A DNA stretch of 64,000 bases. It comes from Hymenobacter norwichensis DSM 15439 (lineage in GTDB: Bacteria; Bacteroidota; Bacteroidia; Cytophagales; Hymenobacteraceae). Positions within the stretch are counted from its first letter, which is position 1. The number at the start of each line of letters is the position of its first letter. The notes below the pieces were generated by a model. That model was not told the origin of the DNA. It saw only the letters and a program-made list of their open reading frames with translations, and searched no databases. Below are positions 30,586-38,819 of this stretch, one piece after another. The stretch spans positions 682,001 through 746,000 of the forward strand of contig NZ_ATVL01000009.1 of the NCBI RefSeq assembly GCF_000420705.1, read 5' to 3'. The translations under genes were made by a program, and so were the position numbers.

Positions 30586-31731
30586 ATGAAGATAGTTGTA
30601 TTACGTACGTGGATTGCATTGCTGGCAGCCACCGCCTCCCTGCCAGTTACCGCCCAACAAGTACCCCGGCGCAAAGCCGTCGTTCGCTCAACCAAGCCCA
30701 ACTATGAAGTGCGCGGGCAGCTCACCAATGCGCCCGCTGGTACGCGCGTGTACATCACTGATTTTGTTGCGGGAAAGCATGTGCCGCTGGATTCAGCCCT
30801 GACCGATGCCGACGGTCGTTTTCGGGTGCGGGGCGCCGTGGCTGGCCCGGTACTGCGCAACCTGCGGGTGCACGGCCGCGAGCAAGCGGCGGGGCTGGCC
30901 CTAACGCCCGGCAGCCACTTGCAGGTGCGCGGCGACGCCACCCAACTGTGGCGCACAGGGGAAGTAACCGGCTCAAAAGAAGTGGTAGCGCTTTCAGCCA
31001 TGAACCGGGAGCATGCTCGTATTCTGAAGCGCGTGGACGAACTGGCCCAGCAACGCCAAGCCACCACCGACACGGTGGCCCTGCGCAAAATAGAGCAGGA
31101 GTGGAGCGCCAGCTTTGCCGCCATGACGGCCGCCTCCAAGCGCGTGGCCAGTACGTCGTCGTACGTTGCGCCTTTCGTGGCGGCTTCCTTTCTGAGCGGT
31201 GGCAACGGTGACATTGCCTTCGTGGACTCGGCTACCACTCGTTACGCCCGGCAGTGGCCCACTTCGCCCTACACCAAGCAACTCTTACGGTACCAGGTTA
31301 TGCGGCGGGCTACGGTGGTTGGGCAGGTGGCGCCTGCCATCCAGCTGCCCACGCCCGAAAGTCAGCTCCTAGCGCTTAGTAGCCTGCGTGGCAAGTATGT
31401 GCTTGTTGATTTTTGGGCCAGCTGGTGCAAACCGTGCCGCGAGGAAAATGCTTCACTGGTACGTTTGTATCGGCAGTATCAGCCGAAAGGATTCGAGGTG
31501 TACGGGGTTTCGGTGGATAGCAAGAAAGACGCCTGGACCACTGCCATCCAGCAAGATAAGCTGCCGTGGTCCCAGGTGTGGGACGTGCCCTCCGAAACCA
31601 GCGTAGCCAGCACCGTCTACGATATATATCAATACCCCACCTCTTTCCTGCTCGATCCGCAGGGGCGTATCATCGCCAAAGACCTGCGCGGGGCAGCCTT
31701 GGCACAAAAGCTAGCAGAACTGCTGCCGTAA
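30586..31731 (+). CDS. DUF4369 + TlpA-type thioredoxin, copy A
   Basis: A 381-residue exported thiol-disulfide oxidoreductase. MKIVVLRTWIALLAATASLPVTAQQ is a signal peptide without lipobox, so the protein is probably soluble periplasmic. Residues ~35-130 form a DUF4369-like beta domain (YEVRGQLTNAPAGTRVYITDF). A helical middle follows, then the thioredoxin fold from ~245 with LRGKYVLVDFWASWCKPCREENASL: the active site is C-K-P-C instead of the usual C-G-P-C. The cis-Pro segment is YQYPTSFLLDPQGRI. Paralogous to the next gene; both have similar length and domain order. ATG 30577 is an alternative start. Confidence 0.9.
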   Translation: MKIVVLRTWIALLAATASLPVTAQQVPRRKAVVRSTKPNYEVRGQLTNAPAGTRVYITDFVAGKHVPLDSALTDADGRFRVRGAVAGPVLRNLRVHGREQAAGLALTPGSHLQVRGDATQLWRTGEVTGSKEVVALSAMNREHARILKRVDELAQQRQATTDTVALRKIEQEWSASFAAMTAASKRVASTSSYVAPFVAASFLSGGNGDIAFVDSATTRYARQWPTSPYTKQLLRYQVMRRATVVGQVAPAIQLPTPESQLLALSSLRGKYVLVDFWASWCKPCREENASLVRLYRQYQPKGFEVYGVSVDSKKDAWTTAIQQDKLPWSQVWDVPSETSVASTVYDIYQYPTSFLLDPQGRIIAKDLRGAALAQKLAELLP

Positions 31732-31989
31732 TCTGCACGGTATAGCCTTTTATAAATTGTCCGCTGTCCTCACGCTGCCCAAGCTAACGGGATAAATTGC
31801 CTTGTTAAAGCTGTAGCCGGCTGGGTGAAAAGGGGCGCTGGAACTAAGCGTAGCTGATTAGGTGTAGCACAACCGATAGGACGCAGGGGAAGTATTTTTG
31901 CATTCCCGCCGAAATCGGCAACTTGCATCCTCAAATCCCGACTTTAGCTAAACCAGTGTGCCGGCTTGGTGCTGGCCTCTTCGCCTGAG

Positions 31990-33141
31990 ATGATACAGAA
32001 AATGAAAAGTGTAGTGTTGATTGGAGCTGTGCTAGGCATGGCCAACGCCTGCAATAAGTCCACGCCGCCCACCACCGGCACGGCTGCCAACGCGGGCACC
32101 GGTTACCAGGTAACCGGCCAGCTCACCAATGCGCCGGCTGGCACCAAGGTGTATCTCGCCGAGCTGGGTGATACCCAGTTTATCTCGCGCGATACCGCCA
32201 CCGTGGACGACAAAGGCCAGTTCAAATTCACCGGTACGGTGCCCGAAGCGGGACTGTATCAGGTGAAAACCAACGACCAAAACCAAGTGCTGGTGGCTCT
32301 GGCCAATGGTAGCAGCCTGGCCCTGACCGGCGATGCGCAGAAACTAGCGGAAAGCTACACCGTGAAAGGCTCGCCTGATTCTGAGATGCTGCAACAGCTC
32401 AACCGCACCATGTCGCAGTCAAAGATGCAGATGGGCCGCTTGGAGCAGCGTTACAATCAGAACGCCCAAGCCAACCGCACTGATTCGATGCAGGTGATTG
32501 AAAAGAAATTCTACGCCTTACAGGCCATCGGCACTGAAAGCATCAAAACGATGGTGCGCCAGAATCCGAAGTCGGTGGTGTCGAGCTTTGTGGTGGCCAA
32601 CCTCATCAACCCCGACGAGCAATTTGCCTTTGCCGACTCGATGACGACGGTGTTCAAAACTGCACAGCCTGATTCGCGCTACACCAAAGCTCTGGTGGCC
32701 AAGCTGGAGCCGATGCGTTCCACCGCCGTGGGCGTGCAGGCCCCGGAAATCAACCTATCTGCTCCCGATGGTAAAGCCTTGCCGCTGAGCAGCCTACGTG
32801 GCAAGTACGTACTCATCGACTTCTGGGCTAGCTGGTGCGGCCCTTGCCGCCGCGAAAACCCGAACGTGGTGAAAGCCTACAATAAGTACAAAGGCAAGGG
32901 CTTCGAAATCTATGGCGTGAGCTTCGACCAGGACCGGGACAAGTGGCTGAAAGCCATCCAAGCCGACGGCCTCATTTGGAAGCACGTATCGGACCTGAAA
33001 GGTTGGGAAAGCGCCGCGGGCCAGACCTATAGCATCAAGTCCATCCCTGCGTCCATCCTGCTCGATCCTCAAGGCCGCATTATCGGTAAAAACCTGCGCG
33101 GCGAGGCCTTGGAGGCCAAACTGGCTTCGGTGATGAAGTAA
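31990..33141 (+). CDS. DUF4369 + TlpA-type thioredoxin lipoprotein, copy B
   Basis: A 383-residue lipoprotein: signal MIQKMKSVVLIGAVLGMANAC with lipobox Cys at ~21, so membrane-anchored. Residues ~40-130 are the DUF4369-like domain (YQVTGQLTNAPAGTKVYLAEL), matching copy A nearly word for word over this start. The helical middle differs more. The thioredoxin module has SLRGKYVLIDFWASWCGPCRRENPNVV with the standard WCGPC and cis-Pro segment KSIPASILLDPQGRIIGKNLRGEALEAKL. Such proteins reduce disulfides in periplasmic substrates, for example in cytochrome c maturation. A -7-like TATTTTTG box lies at 31893-31900. A strong terminator follows. Confidence 0.93.
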   Translation: MIQKMKSVVLIGAVLGMANACNKSTPPTTGTAANAGTGYQVTGQLTNAPAGTKVYLAELGDTQFISRDTATVDDKGQFKFTGTVPEAGLYQVKTNDQNQVLVALANGSSLALTGDAQKLAESYTVKGSPDSEMLQQLNRTMSQSKMQMGRLEQRYNQNAQANRTDSMQVIEKKFYALQAIGTESIKTMVRQNPKSVVSSFVVANLINPDEQFAFADSMTTVFKTAQPDSRYTKALVAKLEPMRSTAVGVQAPEINLSAPDGKALPLSSLRGKYVLIDFWASWCGPCRRENPNVVKAYNKYKGKGFEIYGVSFDQDRDKWLKAIQADGLIWKHVSDLKGWESAAGQTYSIKSIPASILLDPQGRIIGKNLRGEALEAKLASVMK

Positions 33142-33190
33142 AAAGGGGCAATAGTTGATTGCTGAATTATTCAAACAATTAGTAAATACA

Positions 33191-33222
33191 AAACGGCCCG
33201 CTTCCAAGGAGGCGGGCCGTTT
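33191..33222. terminator. Terminator after the TlpA pair, shared with a convergent gene
   Basis: A 15-bp stem with one G-U pair (AAACGGCCCGCTTCC at 33191-33205, with 33208-33222) and a 2-nt loop, followed by CATGTTTA. It lies 50 bp after the TlpA copy B stop and 40 bp from the stop of the opposing gene. Confidence 0.85.
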
Positions 33223-33261
33223 CATGTTTAACGAAAGCTTAGTGTTGAGCAATTACCCAAT

Positions 33262-34068
33262 CTAAAGAAACATCCGTTGCATGGAGTGCCAGAGTTGCTT
33301 TTTGCGGCCCGCGTCGTATTCCAACATCTTCACTTCACTGGCCCCGAGGAAGGCCGTGTCGCCGAAGAGGAGGACCGGCTCGTAGGGCTGAGTGGTGTAT
33401 ACGGCTACATCAAGTAAATTCTTGCCAAAGGCTAGGAACTGTTTAGCAGCCAGAGTTTTACGCAAAGTGCACAAAGCCACCGGAAACTTCTCGTGCTCCA
33501 CGTTCACCAGGACCACATCCTCCATCACCAATCGGATGGCCTTGAGAATGTTGTTGAGGAATACGTTACGCGGCAACTTCCGGAACTCTTCGGGTGGCAA
33601 GCGTACCAATAGAATCAGGCCATTAGGGTTGCTGCCCAGCGTGGCATATGGAATATGCGCCACCGGCGACTGAGTGGGCGTAGGCTGCACTCGGCCTGGC
33701 TGCGACGCCGGAGCAGCTGGGGCGGCCGGCAGCTCGGCCAGGGTTGGTACCGCAAATAGCGGTCCGGCCGGCTCTGGTGTTGTGGCTGGTGCGGGGGCTG
33801 GCTGGGCAGGGGCTACCGGTGCTGGTGGCGAGCTAAGCGGCATGTTTGCCAAAGAAGGGAGTCGGGCGGGAGCTACGGGCACTGGCACCGGAGCCACGGC
33901 CGGCGTGGCCACAGGTACCGGAGCAGCCGCGGAGACGACCAGTGTCGGGGCGGGCGCAGGAGCCGTTACGGCTAGAGGCACCGGCGCCACGGCCGGCTCC
34001 GCTACCACGTATAACGACACGTCAGTATAAAAATTCTGAAAAAAAGCCAGGGATTCAGCAGTTGCCAT
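33262..34068 (-). CDS. Unidentified protein with Ala/Pro linker; psi (HolD)-like end suspected
   Basis: A 268-residue cytoplasmic protein starting MATAESLAFFQNFYTDVSLYVVAEP. Residues ~28-135 are a Pro/Ala/Val-rich low-complexity linker. The C-terminal ~125 residues (from YATLGSNPNGLILLVRLPPEEF) are a globular alpha/beta domain: LILLVRL strand, FLNNILKAIRL helix, VVLVNVE strand, TLAAKQFLAFGKNLLDV, then PVLLFGD and MLEYDAGRKKQLWHSMQRMF. The short N-terminal peptide plus strand-helix order and the final ML..D..RKKQLW helix resemble E. coli DNA polymerase III psi subunit. No family assignment is secure. Minus strand, convergent with the TlpA pair. Confidence 0.75.
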   Translation of the reverse strand: MATAESLAFFQNFYTDVSLYVVAEPAVAPVPLAVTAPAPAPTLVVSAAAPVPVATPAVAPVPVPVAPARLPSLANMPLSSPPAPVAPAQPAPAPATTPEPAGPLFAVPTLAELPAAPAAPASQPGRVQPTPTQSPVAHIPYATLGSNPNGLILLVRLPPEEFRKLPRNVFLNNILKAIRLVMEDVVLVNVEHEKFPVALCTLRKTLAAKQFLAFGKNLLDVAVYTTQPYEPVLLFGDTAFLGASEVKMLEYDAGRKKQLWHSMQRMFL

Positions 34069-34191
34069 AATGAGTAGCTGAGTAAGCAAGTGGGCCCGCA
34101 CAGTGACCGAATTTCAAGTATTTCGACAACAAAAAGCAACTGAGCAGCAAAGCATACCAATTACTCAACTGCTAGGCGGCTCAATCACACT

Positions 34192-34713
34192 CTATTCAAT
34201 GTCGAAGAACGCCTTTAGCTCGGTGGCGTCGGCAGGCTTCATGCGGCCCCCGAGTACCAGCCGGAGCTGCCGGCGGCGCAGAGCGCCCTCATAAAGCTGA
34301 ATCTCCTCCGGTGTTTCCGGTACGGCTTCCGGCACGTCAATCGGGCGGCCCGACTGATCCACGGCCACAAAGGTGAAGAAGGCCTCGTTGGTTTTCATCT
34401 TGGTGCCGCTCGGAATGTCCTCGGCCCACACATCGATGTGCACTTCCATACTGGAGCTGAACGCCCGCGTCACCTGCGCCTGCAACGTTACCACATTGCC
34501 CAGCCGAATGGCATCCCGAAATGACACGTTATCCACGGAAGCCGTTACCACGATACGGTTGGAGTGCTTTTGGGCGGCAATGGCGGCGGCAATGTCCATG
34601 AGGTGCATCATGCGGCCTCCCATCAGGTTGTTGAGCGTGTTGGTGTCGTTGGGCAATACCAGCTCGGTCATTATCACGAACGAGTCTTTAACGGGCCTTT
34701 GTTTGCGCATCAT
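34192..34713 (-). CDS. Acyl-CoA thioesterase (hot-dog fold), first of two in the window
   Basis: A 173-residue cytosolic acyl-CoA thioesterase of the YciA/BFIT type: VLPNDTNTLNNLMGGRMMHLMDIAAAIAAQKHSNRIVVTASVDNVSFRDAIRLGNVVTLQAQVTRAF (residues ~20-88) with the conserved N-x-L-(x)-GG and D-x-A helix. It ends with the conserved TFVAVDQSGRPIDVPEAVPET. Function: hydrolysis of CoA thioesters in the cytosol. A second, shorter paralogue is at 55406-55816. The CAAAGATA (34743-34750), the complement of an exact TAnnTTTG box, lies 30 bp upstream. Confidence 0.92.
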   Translation of the reverse strand: MMRKQRPVKDSFVIMTELVLPNDTNTLNNLMGGRMMHLMDIAAAIAAQKHSNRIVVTASVDNVSFRDAIRLGNVVTLQAQVTRAFSSSMEVHIDVWAEDIPSGTKMKTNEAFFTFVAVDQSGRPIDVPEAVPETPEEIQLYEGALRRRQLRLVLGGRMKPADATELKAFFDIE

Positions 34714-34742
34714 GCGGGAAAATCTCGAAGAAAGTAAGAGTG

Positions 34743-34750
34743 CAAAGATA
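34743..34750 (-). promoter_or_regulatory. Exact -7 box of the thioesterase gene
   Basis: Minus-strand TATCTTTG matches TAnnTTTG, 30 bp before the ATG at 34713. No TTG is found at the usual -33 distance. Confidence 0.45.
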
Positions 34751-34830
34751 AGCTGTACGGGGGTAGCATTCTGTGTTCAGATGGTTGGTTGGCCGTTCAG
34801 CAATACTGCTGCGTGAGTGATTGGTGGCTT

Positions 34831-35484
34831 CTAGCTTGCCCAGCCGGCCCGGCCCAACAGCGGCACAAAGCGGAATTCCTCGAACTCCTCGCGGGTAAAT
34901 TCCTCTTCGCTCACCCTGGTTACCCGTACCATGCGCTGCACCTGCGCGTCGCCCACCGGAATGACCAGGCAGCCGCCCACCCGTAGCTGCCGGAGCAGCG
35001 GGCGGGGCAGGGTTGGGGAGCCAGCCGTTACCAGTATCCGGTCGAATGGGGCGTGCTCAGGCAAGCCCAGCGAGCCATCCCCGCAGAACAGCTGCGCCGG
35101 GCGGTGCAGGTGTGCCAGCCGCCGCCGGGTGCGCTCGAACAGTACGGGCTGATATTCAATACTGTAGACGAGGGGCGTGAGTTCCAGTAGCACGCAGCAC
35201 TGGTAGCCCGAGCCGGTTCCAATTTCCAAGACCCGGTGGTGCGATTCGGGCGCAAGCAGGGCCGTTTGGTAGGCCACAGTGTAGGGCTGCGAAATGGTTT
35301 GGCCCTCACCAATCGGGAAGGCCTTGTCCTGATAAGCGTGTGCTTGAAAAGCTGTTTCAAAGAAAGCATGGCGTGGTACGGCCAGCAGCGCCTCCAGCAC
35401 CCGCTCGTCGCGGATGCCTTTGCGGCGAAGCTCTTCTACGAGGGTGCGGCGCTGGCCGCGGTGTCGGTAGGTGTCGGCGTGCAT
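34831..35484 (-). CDS. pcm: Protein-L-isoaspartate O-methyltransferase
   Basis: A 217-residue SAM-dependent methyltransferase that repairs isoaspartyl residues. Motifs: RHAFFETAFQAHAYQDKAFPIGEGQTISQPYTVAYQTALL (residues ~38-77), the SAM-binding RVLEIGTGSGYQCCVLLEL (~84-102), FERTRRRLAHL, GDGSLGLPEHAPFDRILVTAG (~133-153) and LRVGGCLVIPVGD. The length and order fit the family. The ATG at 35484 is used. It is a single minus-strand gene after the thioesterase (117-bp gap). Confidence 0.95.
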   Translation of the reverse strand: MHADTYRHRGQRRTLVEELRRKGIRDERVLEALLAVPRHAFFETAFQAHAYQDKAFPIGEGQTISQPYTVAYQTALLAPESHHRVLEIGTGSGYQCCVLLELTPLVYSIEYQPVLFERTRRRLAHLHRPAQLFCGDGSLGLPEHAPFDRILVTAGSPTLPRPLLRQLRVGGCLVIPVGDAQVQRMVRVTRVSEEEFTREEFEEFRFVPLLGRAGWAS

Positions 35485-35547
35485 GCAGTAAAATCAGGTC
35501 CTCTGGTAAGGTCTTTGATGCAAACAAAGGAATAGTGCAGCTTTTCC

Positions 35548-35575
35548 TTGTTTCCGGTTTATTGCCCTACCTTTG
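35548..35575 (+). promoter_or_regulatory. Promoter of the sugar transferase gene
   Basis: TTG at 35548-35550 and an exact TACCTTTG (35568-35575) with a 17-nt spacer. A small hairpin (GCCCGTT/AACGGGC, 35576-35593) follows at once and would be at the transcript start. Leader to the GTG start is about 90 nt. Confidence 0.55.
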
Positions 35576-35668
35576 GCCCGTTAAAAAACGGGCTGTTATG
35601 GCCTGCTAAGGCATTTGTTTCGGTGCGAAGCTACCCATTCGCCCTCATAAAATCACTGGCTGGCTCTC

Positions 35669-37108
35669 GTGCCGGCCCCAATCTGCGCCCCTTTGATTCG
35701 CACCTTGCAACTACTGAAGCTGATAGCCGCCGACTTTCTGGCGGCCCTTTTGGCTTGGGTATGTTTCTATATCGTGCGCAAATATCTGCTCGACGAACTG
35801 ACCAGTTATCAGTTTACGGGCGGGCTCGTGTTCGACCTCACGGGCTCGGCCCTGATGATTGCGGTTTTCTGGACGTTGCTCTATACCCTTATTGGTGAAT
35901 ACCGCGACATTTTTCGCAAGTCGCGCCTATCTGAAATCATCCGACTCGGGCAGGTTTCGGTGCTGGGCGGGCTGGTTATTTTCTTTGTGCTGCTGCTCGA
36001 TGACGAAGGCGTGCAGAACTACAAGTCGTACTACAAAACCATTTCGGCGTACTTCCTGTTGCATTTCTCTATTACGGCCGTGCTGCGCACCTGGGCCGTA
36101 AGCAGCGTGCAGAGCTTAGTGCGCAACGGTACCATCTTCTTTAATACGCTGCTGGTAGGCTCCAACGCGCTGGCCCTGGAAACCTACCATGAGTTGCGCC
36201 GCAACAGCCGCCATTTGGGCTTGAGGCTGGTGGGGTTTGCGCCGGTGAGTGACACCGTTGCCCCCGAATTGGCCGCGTTGCTGCCTGCTCCCGGCTCATA
36301 CCACCGCATGCCTGCCTTGGTGCGGGCTCTGAAAATAGAGCAAATTGTTATTGCCATCGAGCCCTCAGAACACCGCGTGGTAGAGGAGATTCTGACGCTG
36401 CTAGAAGGCACTCCGGCCCGCATCAGCGTGCTCCCCGACCTTTACCAGATGCTGCTGGGCTCGGTGAAAGTGAGCCATATTTTCGGTACGCCGCTCATTG
36501 AAATCAAGCAGGATTTGCTGCCGCCGTGGCAGCGAGTTACTAAGCGCATTATTGATGTGGGAGCTTCGGTGTTGTTTCTACTGCTAGCCTGGCCCATTTA
36601 TGCTTTTACGGCCATCATGGTGAAGCTCTCGTCGCCGGGGCCGGTGTTTTACTCGCAGGAGCGAATCGGGCGGTTCGGGCACCCGTTCCGCATCTACAAG
36701 TTCCGCTCGATGTACACCGACGCCGAAAAGCAGGGCCCTTCCCTTAGCTCCGACCACGACCCGCGCATTACGCCCTGGGGCCGGTTCATGCGCAAGGTTC
36801 GGTTGGATGAGCTGCCGCAGTTCTGGAACGTTATCAAGGGCGACATGAGTATTGTAGGACCCCGCCCAGAGCGGCAGTTCTTCATCGACCAGATTGTGCA
36901 GTTGGCCCCGCACTACCGCCACTTGCACCGCGTCCGGCCGGGCCTCACCAGCCTCGGGCAAGTGAAATATGGCTACGCTGAAACTGTGGCCCAGATGGTA
37001 GAACGTCTAAAATTCGACATTCTCTACATCGAAAATATGAGCTTGGCCATGGACTTCCGGGTGCTGCTCTATACCCTGAAAATCATCATTGAAGGACGAG
37101 GTAAGTAG
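35669..37108 (+). CDS. Polyprenyl-phosphate sugar phosphotransferase (exopolysaccharide initiation)
   Basis: A 479-residue membrane protein that attaches the first sugar-1-phosphate to undecaprenyl phosphate. Four to five N-terminal helices (LIAADFLAALLAWVCFYIV, LTGSALMIAVFWTLLYTLIG, VSVLGGLVIFFVLLL, ISAYFLLHFSITAVLR), then a Rossmann-like domain with LLVGSNALALETYHELRRN, and a C-terminal bacterial sugar transferase domain with a hairpin helix (IIDVGASVLFLLLAWPIYAFTAIMVKLSSPGPVFYSQERIG), RITPWGRFMRKVRLDELPQFWNVIKGDMSIVGPRPE and LTSLGQVKYG. The GTG at 35669 is used; a later start is possible. No glycosyltransferase cluster is next to it. Confidence 0.93.
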   Translation: MPAPICAPLIRTLQLLKLIAADFLAALLAWVCFYIVRKYLLDELTSYQFTGGLVFDLTGSALMIAVFWTLLYTLIGEYRDIFRKSRLSEIIRLGQVSVLGGLVIFFVLLLDDEGVQNYKSYYKTISAYFLLHFSITAVLRTWAVSSVQSLVRNGTIFFNTLLVGSNALALETYHELRRNSRHLGLRLVGFAPVSDTVAPELAALLPAPGSYHRMPALVRALKIEQIVIAIEPSEHRVVEEILTLLEGTPARISVLPDLYQMLLGSVKVSHIFGTPLIEIKQDLLPPWQRVTKRIIDVGASVLFLLLAWPIYAFTAIMVKLSSPGPVFYSQERIGRFGHPFRIYKFRSMYTDAEKQGPSLSSDHDPRITPWGRFMRKVRLDELPQFWNVIKGDMSIVGPRPERQFFIDQIVQLAPHYRHLHRVRPGLTSLGQVKYGYAETVAQMVERLKFDILYIENMSLAMDFRVLLYTLKIIIEGRGK

Positions 37109-37248
37109 GCTAACGCGTGGCGGCTGCGAATAAGAGCAGCTTACTTGTAGAGCCTCGTTGAAAATCATTTCCTTGGTGCCGATTGTTTACTGCATCAGAC
37201 CACGGCGAAACGCTAGGTTATATCATCACTACAAACAGCAATTCAACA

Positions 37249-37839
37249 GTGTTTACTGGTATCATAGAGTCTCTCGGGACCATCCAAGATGTGCGCCGTG
37301 AGGGCACAAACATTCATTTCATCGTAAACTCGCCTTTTGCGGCTGAACTGCAAATCGACCAGAGTGTGGCGCACGACGGCGTGTGTTTGACCGTAGTAGC
37401 CGTGGATGCCGCCGCCGGCACGCACGTAGTAACGGCTATCGACGAGACGCTGCAAAAAACCAACCTGGCACATTGGCAAACCGGCCGCCGCGTGAATCTG
37501 GAGCGGTGCCTGGCCGCCAATGGTCGCTTCGACGGCCACATCGTGCAAGGCCACGTCGACCTCACGGCCATTTGTGAATCGGTGGAGGATCAGAACGGCT
37601 CGTGGCTGTACCGGTTCCGTCACGAGCCGGGCCCCGGCCGCGTAACCGTAGAAAAAGGCTCCATCTGCATCAACGGTACCAGCCTCACCTGCTTCAACTC
37701 CACCGACGACGGTTTCTCGGTCGCCATCATTCCTTACACCTACGAGCACACCACGTTCCAGGACCTGCGCCCCGGTCATCAGGTGAACCTGGAATTCGAT
37801 ATTGTGGGTAAGTACGTAGCCAAGCTGCTGGGTAAGTAA
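37249..37839 (+). CDS. ribE: Riboflavin synthase alpha chain
   Basis: Converts two 6,7-dimethyl-8-ribityllumazine to riboflavin in the cytosol. The 196-residue protein has two lumazine-binding repeats: (M)FTGIIESLGTIQDV and later DGHIVQGHVDLTAICE. The GTG at 37249 is used because it gives the canonical N-terminus MFTGIIE; the frame continues upstream without family similarity. Other markers are VAHDGVCLTVV (~40-50), RRVNLERCLAANGRFDGHIVQGHVD (~78-103) and INGTSLTCFN (~140-150). No FMN riboswitch was seen upstream. Confidence 0.96.
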   Translation: MFTGIIESLGTIQDVRREGTNIHFIVNSPFAAELQIDQSVAHDGVCLTVVAVDAAAGTHVVTAIDETLQKTNLAHWQTGRRVNLERCLAANGRFDGHIVQGHVDLTAICESVEDQNGSWLYRFRHEPGPGRVTVEKGSICINGTSLTCFNSTDDGFSVAIIPYTYEHTTFQDLRPGHQVNLEFDIVGKYVAKLLGK

Positions 37840-37963
37840 GATGTTTGAAGGGGAGAAGGCTTCTGGGGCTATTATCAGATCGGCAACCCGGTAAGCAAGA
37901 GGCTAACCTGCTTAGTGAAAAGTGCGTATCAAGTGGATCGTCAACTTGTTACTTTCTTCCGCC

Positions 37964-38170
37964 ATGCCGAAATCCAAGCGCGAACAAATAGAACCCACGC
38001 CTGGCGACAAGCGCTATGTGCGCCGCAACGCACGCGGCCAATTTACCAGCGAAGTAGATCTGAACCGTTCCTTGTCGCAGGACGACCAGCACAACTCCAA
38101 GCACACTAGCAAGCCTGGCCAGGGCGACCGGGGCGACGGCCACACCGGCAACCGCAAACCCGCTAAATAG
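37964..38170 (+). CDS. Small basic protein of unknown function
   Basis: A 68-residue, very polar and basic protein (MPKSKREQIEPTPGDKRYVRRNARGQFTSEVDLNRSLSQDDQHNSKHTSKPGQGDRGDGHTG). It has no signal peptide or hydrophobic core, so it is likely disordered; RRNARGQFTSEVD could bind nucleic acid. The ATG at 37964 is chosen; the frame extends upstream into non-coding-like text. It is followed by a perfect terminator 13 bp later, which supports a real transcript. A conserved small protein in this lineage is my impression only. Confidence 0.65.
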   Translation: MPKSKREQIEPTPGDKRYVRRNARGQFTSEVDLNRSLSQDDQHNSKHTSKPGQGDRGDGHTGNRKPAK

Positions 38171-38183
38171 TACTGCACCAAAC

Positions 38184-38221
38184 AGAAAAGCCGCCGTCAA
38201 TAGCTTGGTGGCGGCTTTTCT
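38184..38221. terminator. Bidirectional terminator between convergent genes
   Basis: A perfect 12-bp stem (AGAAAAGCCGCC, 38184-38195 with 38210-38221) with 14-nt loop. A-run on one side and T-run on the other serve both the small gene (plus) and PAP2 gene (minus). Confidence 0.9.
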
Positions 38222-38240
38222 GTGGCTTCTATAGTCTTGC

Positions 38241-38819
38241 TTAGAAAATCTTACTAAGCGGGCCCGTGCTGGTCAGGCGTTTGTAGAGCGTGGCGAATCC
38301 CCAGGCCAGCAAACTGCCAAGTACAGCGCCGGCCAGCACGTCGGAAGGAAAGTGAGCGGCCAGGTAGATGCGGCTGTAGCTTACGATGACGGCCCACACC
38401 AGCAGCAGCCATTGGGCCACCCGGTAGCGCCGGGGCAGCACCAGCGCCATAAACACCGTGAGGGCAAAGGCGTTGGCTGCGTGCGACGACATAAACCCAA
38501 ACTGCCCGCCGCAGCCGTTTACCATATTCAGGATAGCCGAGAGGTCGGGGTCGTGGCAGGGGCGGAGCCGGGCGAAGTAGGGCTTGAATAGGCGGCTGGA
38601 AATAATGTCGGCCAAGGCCACGGTAGCGCCTAGCAGCGGCAGCAGTACCCAGGCCCGGCGGCCCACCAGATACGCTAGCATCACCAGCAGTACGAAGTAG
38701 GCTGGAAACCACACAAACCGTTCGGTGAAGAACACCATCCATTTGTCCAGCCAGGGGGCGTGGTGGCGGTTGGCAGCCAGCAGCAGCCAGTTATCCAAGG
38801 ATTTTAGAGCTTCTAGCAA
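38241..38819 (-). CDS. PAP2-type phosphatase (undecaprenyl-diphosphatase type)
   Basis: A ~192-residue integral membrane phosphatase with the three PAP2 motifs: KPYFARLRP (~84-92), MSSHAANAF (~113-121) and SRIYLAAHFPSDV (~151-163). About six hydrophobic helices surround them. Such enzymes dephosphorylate undecaprenyl pyrophosphate or phosphatidate at the periplasmic side. No ATG precedes a sensible N-terminus. I chose the TTG at 38819 (LLEALKSLDNWLLLAANRH), which overlaps the hemF stop by a few bases and would couple translation. Another TTG at 38798 is possible. Operon partner: hemF. Confidence 0.88.
   Translation of the reverse strand: MLEALKSLDNWLLLAANRHHAPWLDKWMVFFTERFVWFPAYFVLLVMLAYLVGRRAWVLLPLLGATVALADIISSRLFKPYFARLRPCHDPDLSAILNMVNGCGGQFGFMSSHAANAFALTVFMALVLPRRYRVAQWLLLVWAVIVSYSRIYLAAHFPSDVLAGAVLGSLLAWGFATLYKRLTSTGPLSKIF

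Noticed and set aside
31732..31989. 258-bp gap between TlpA copies considered for a small RNA gene
   Set aside because: No stable hairpin series or conserved motif; only a -7-like box, so left as leader region.
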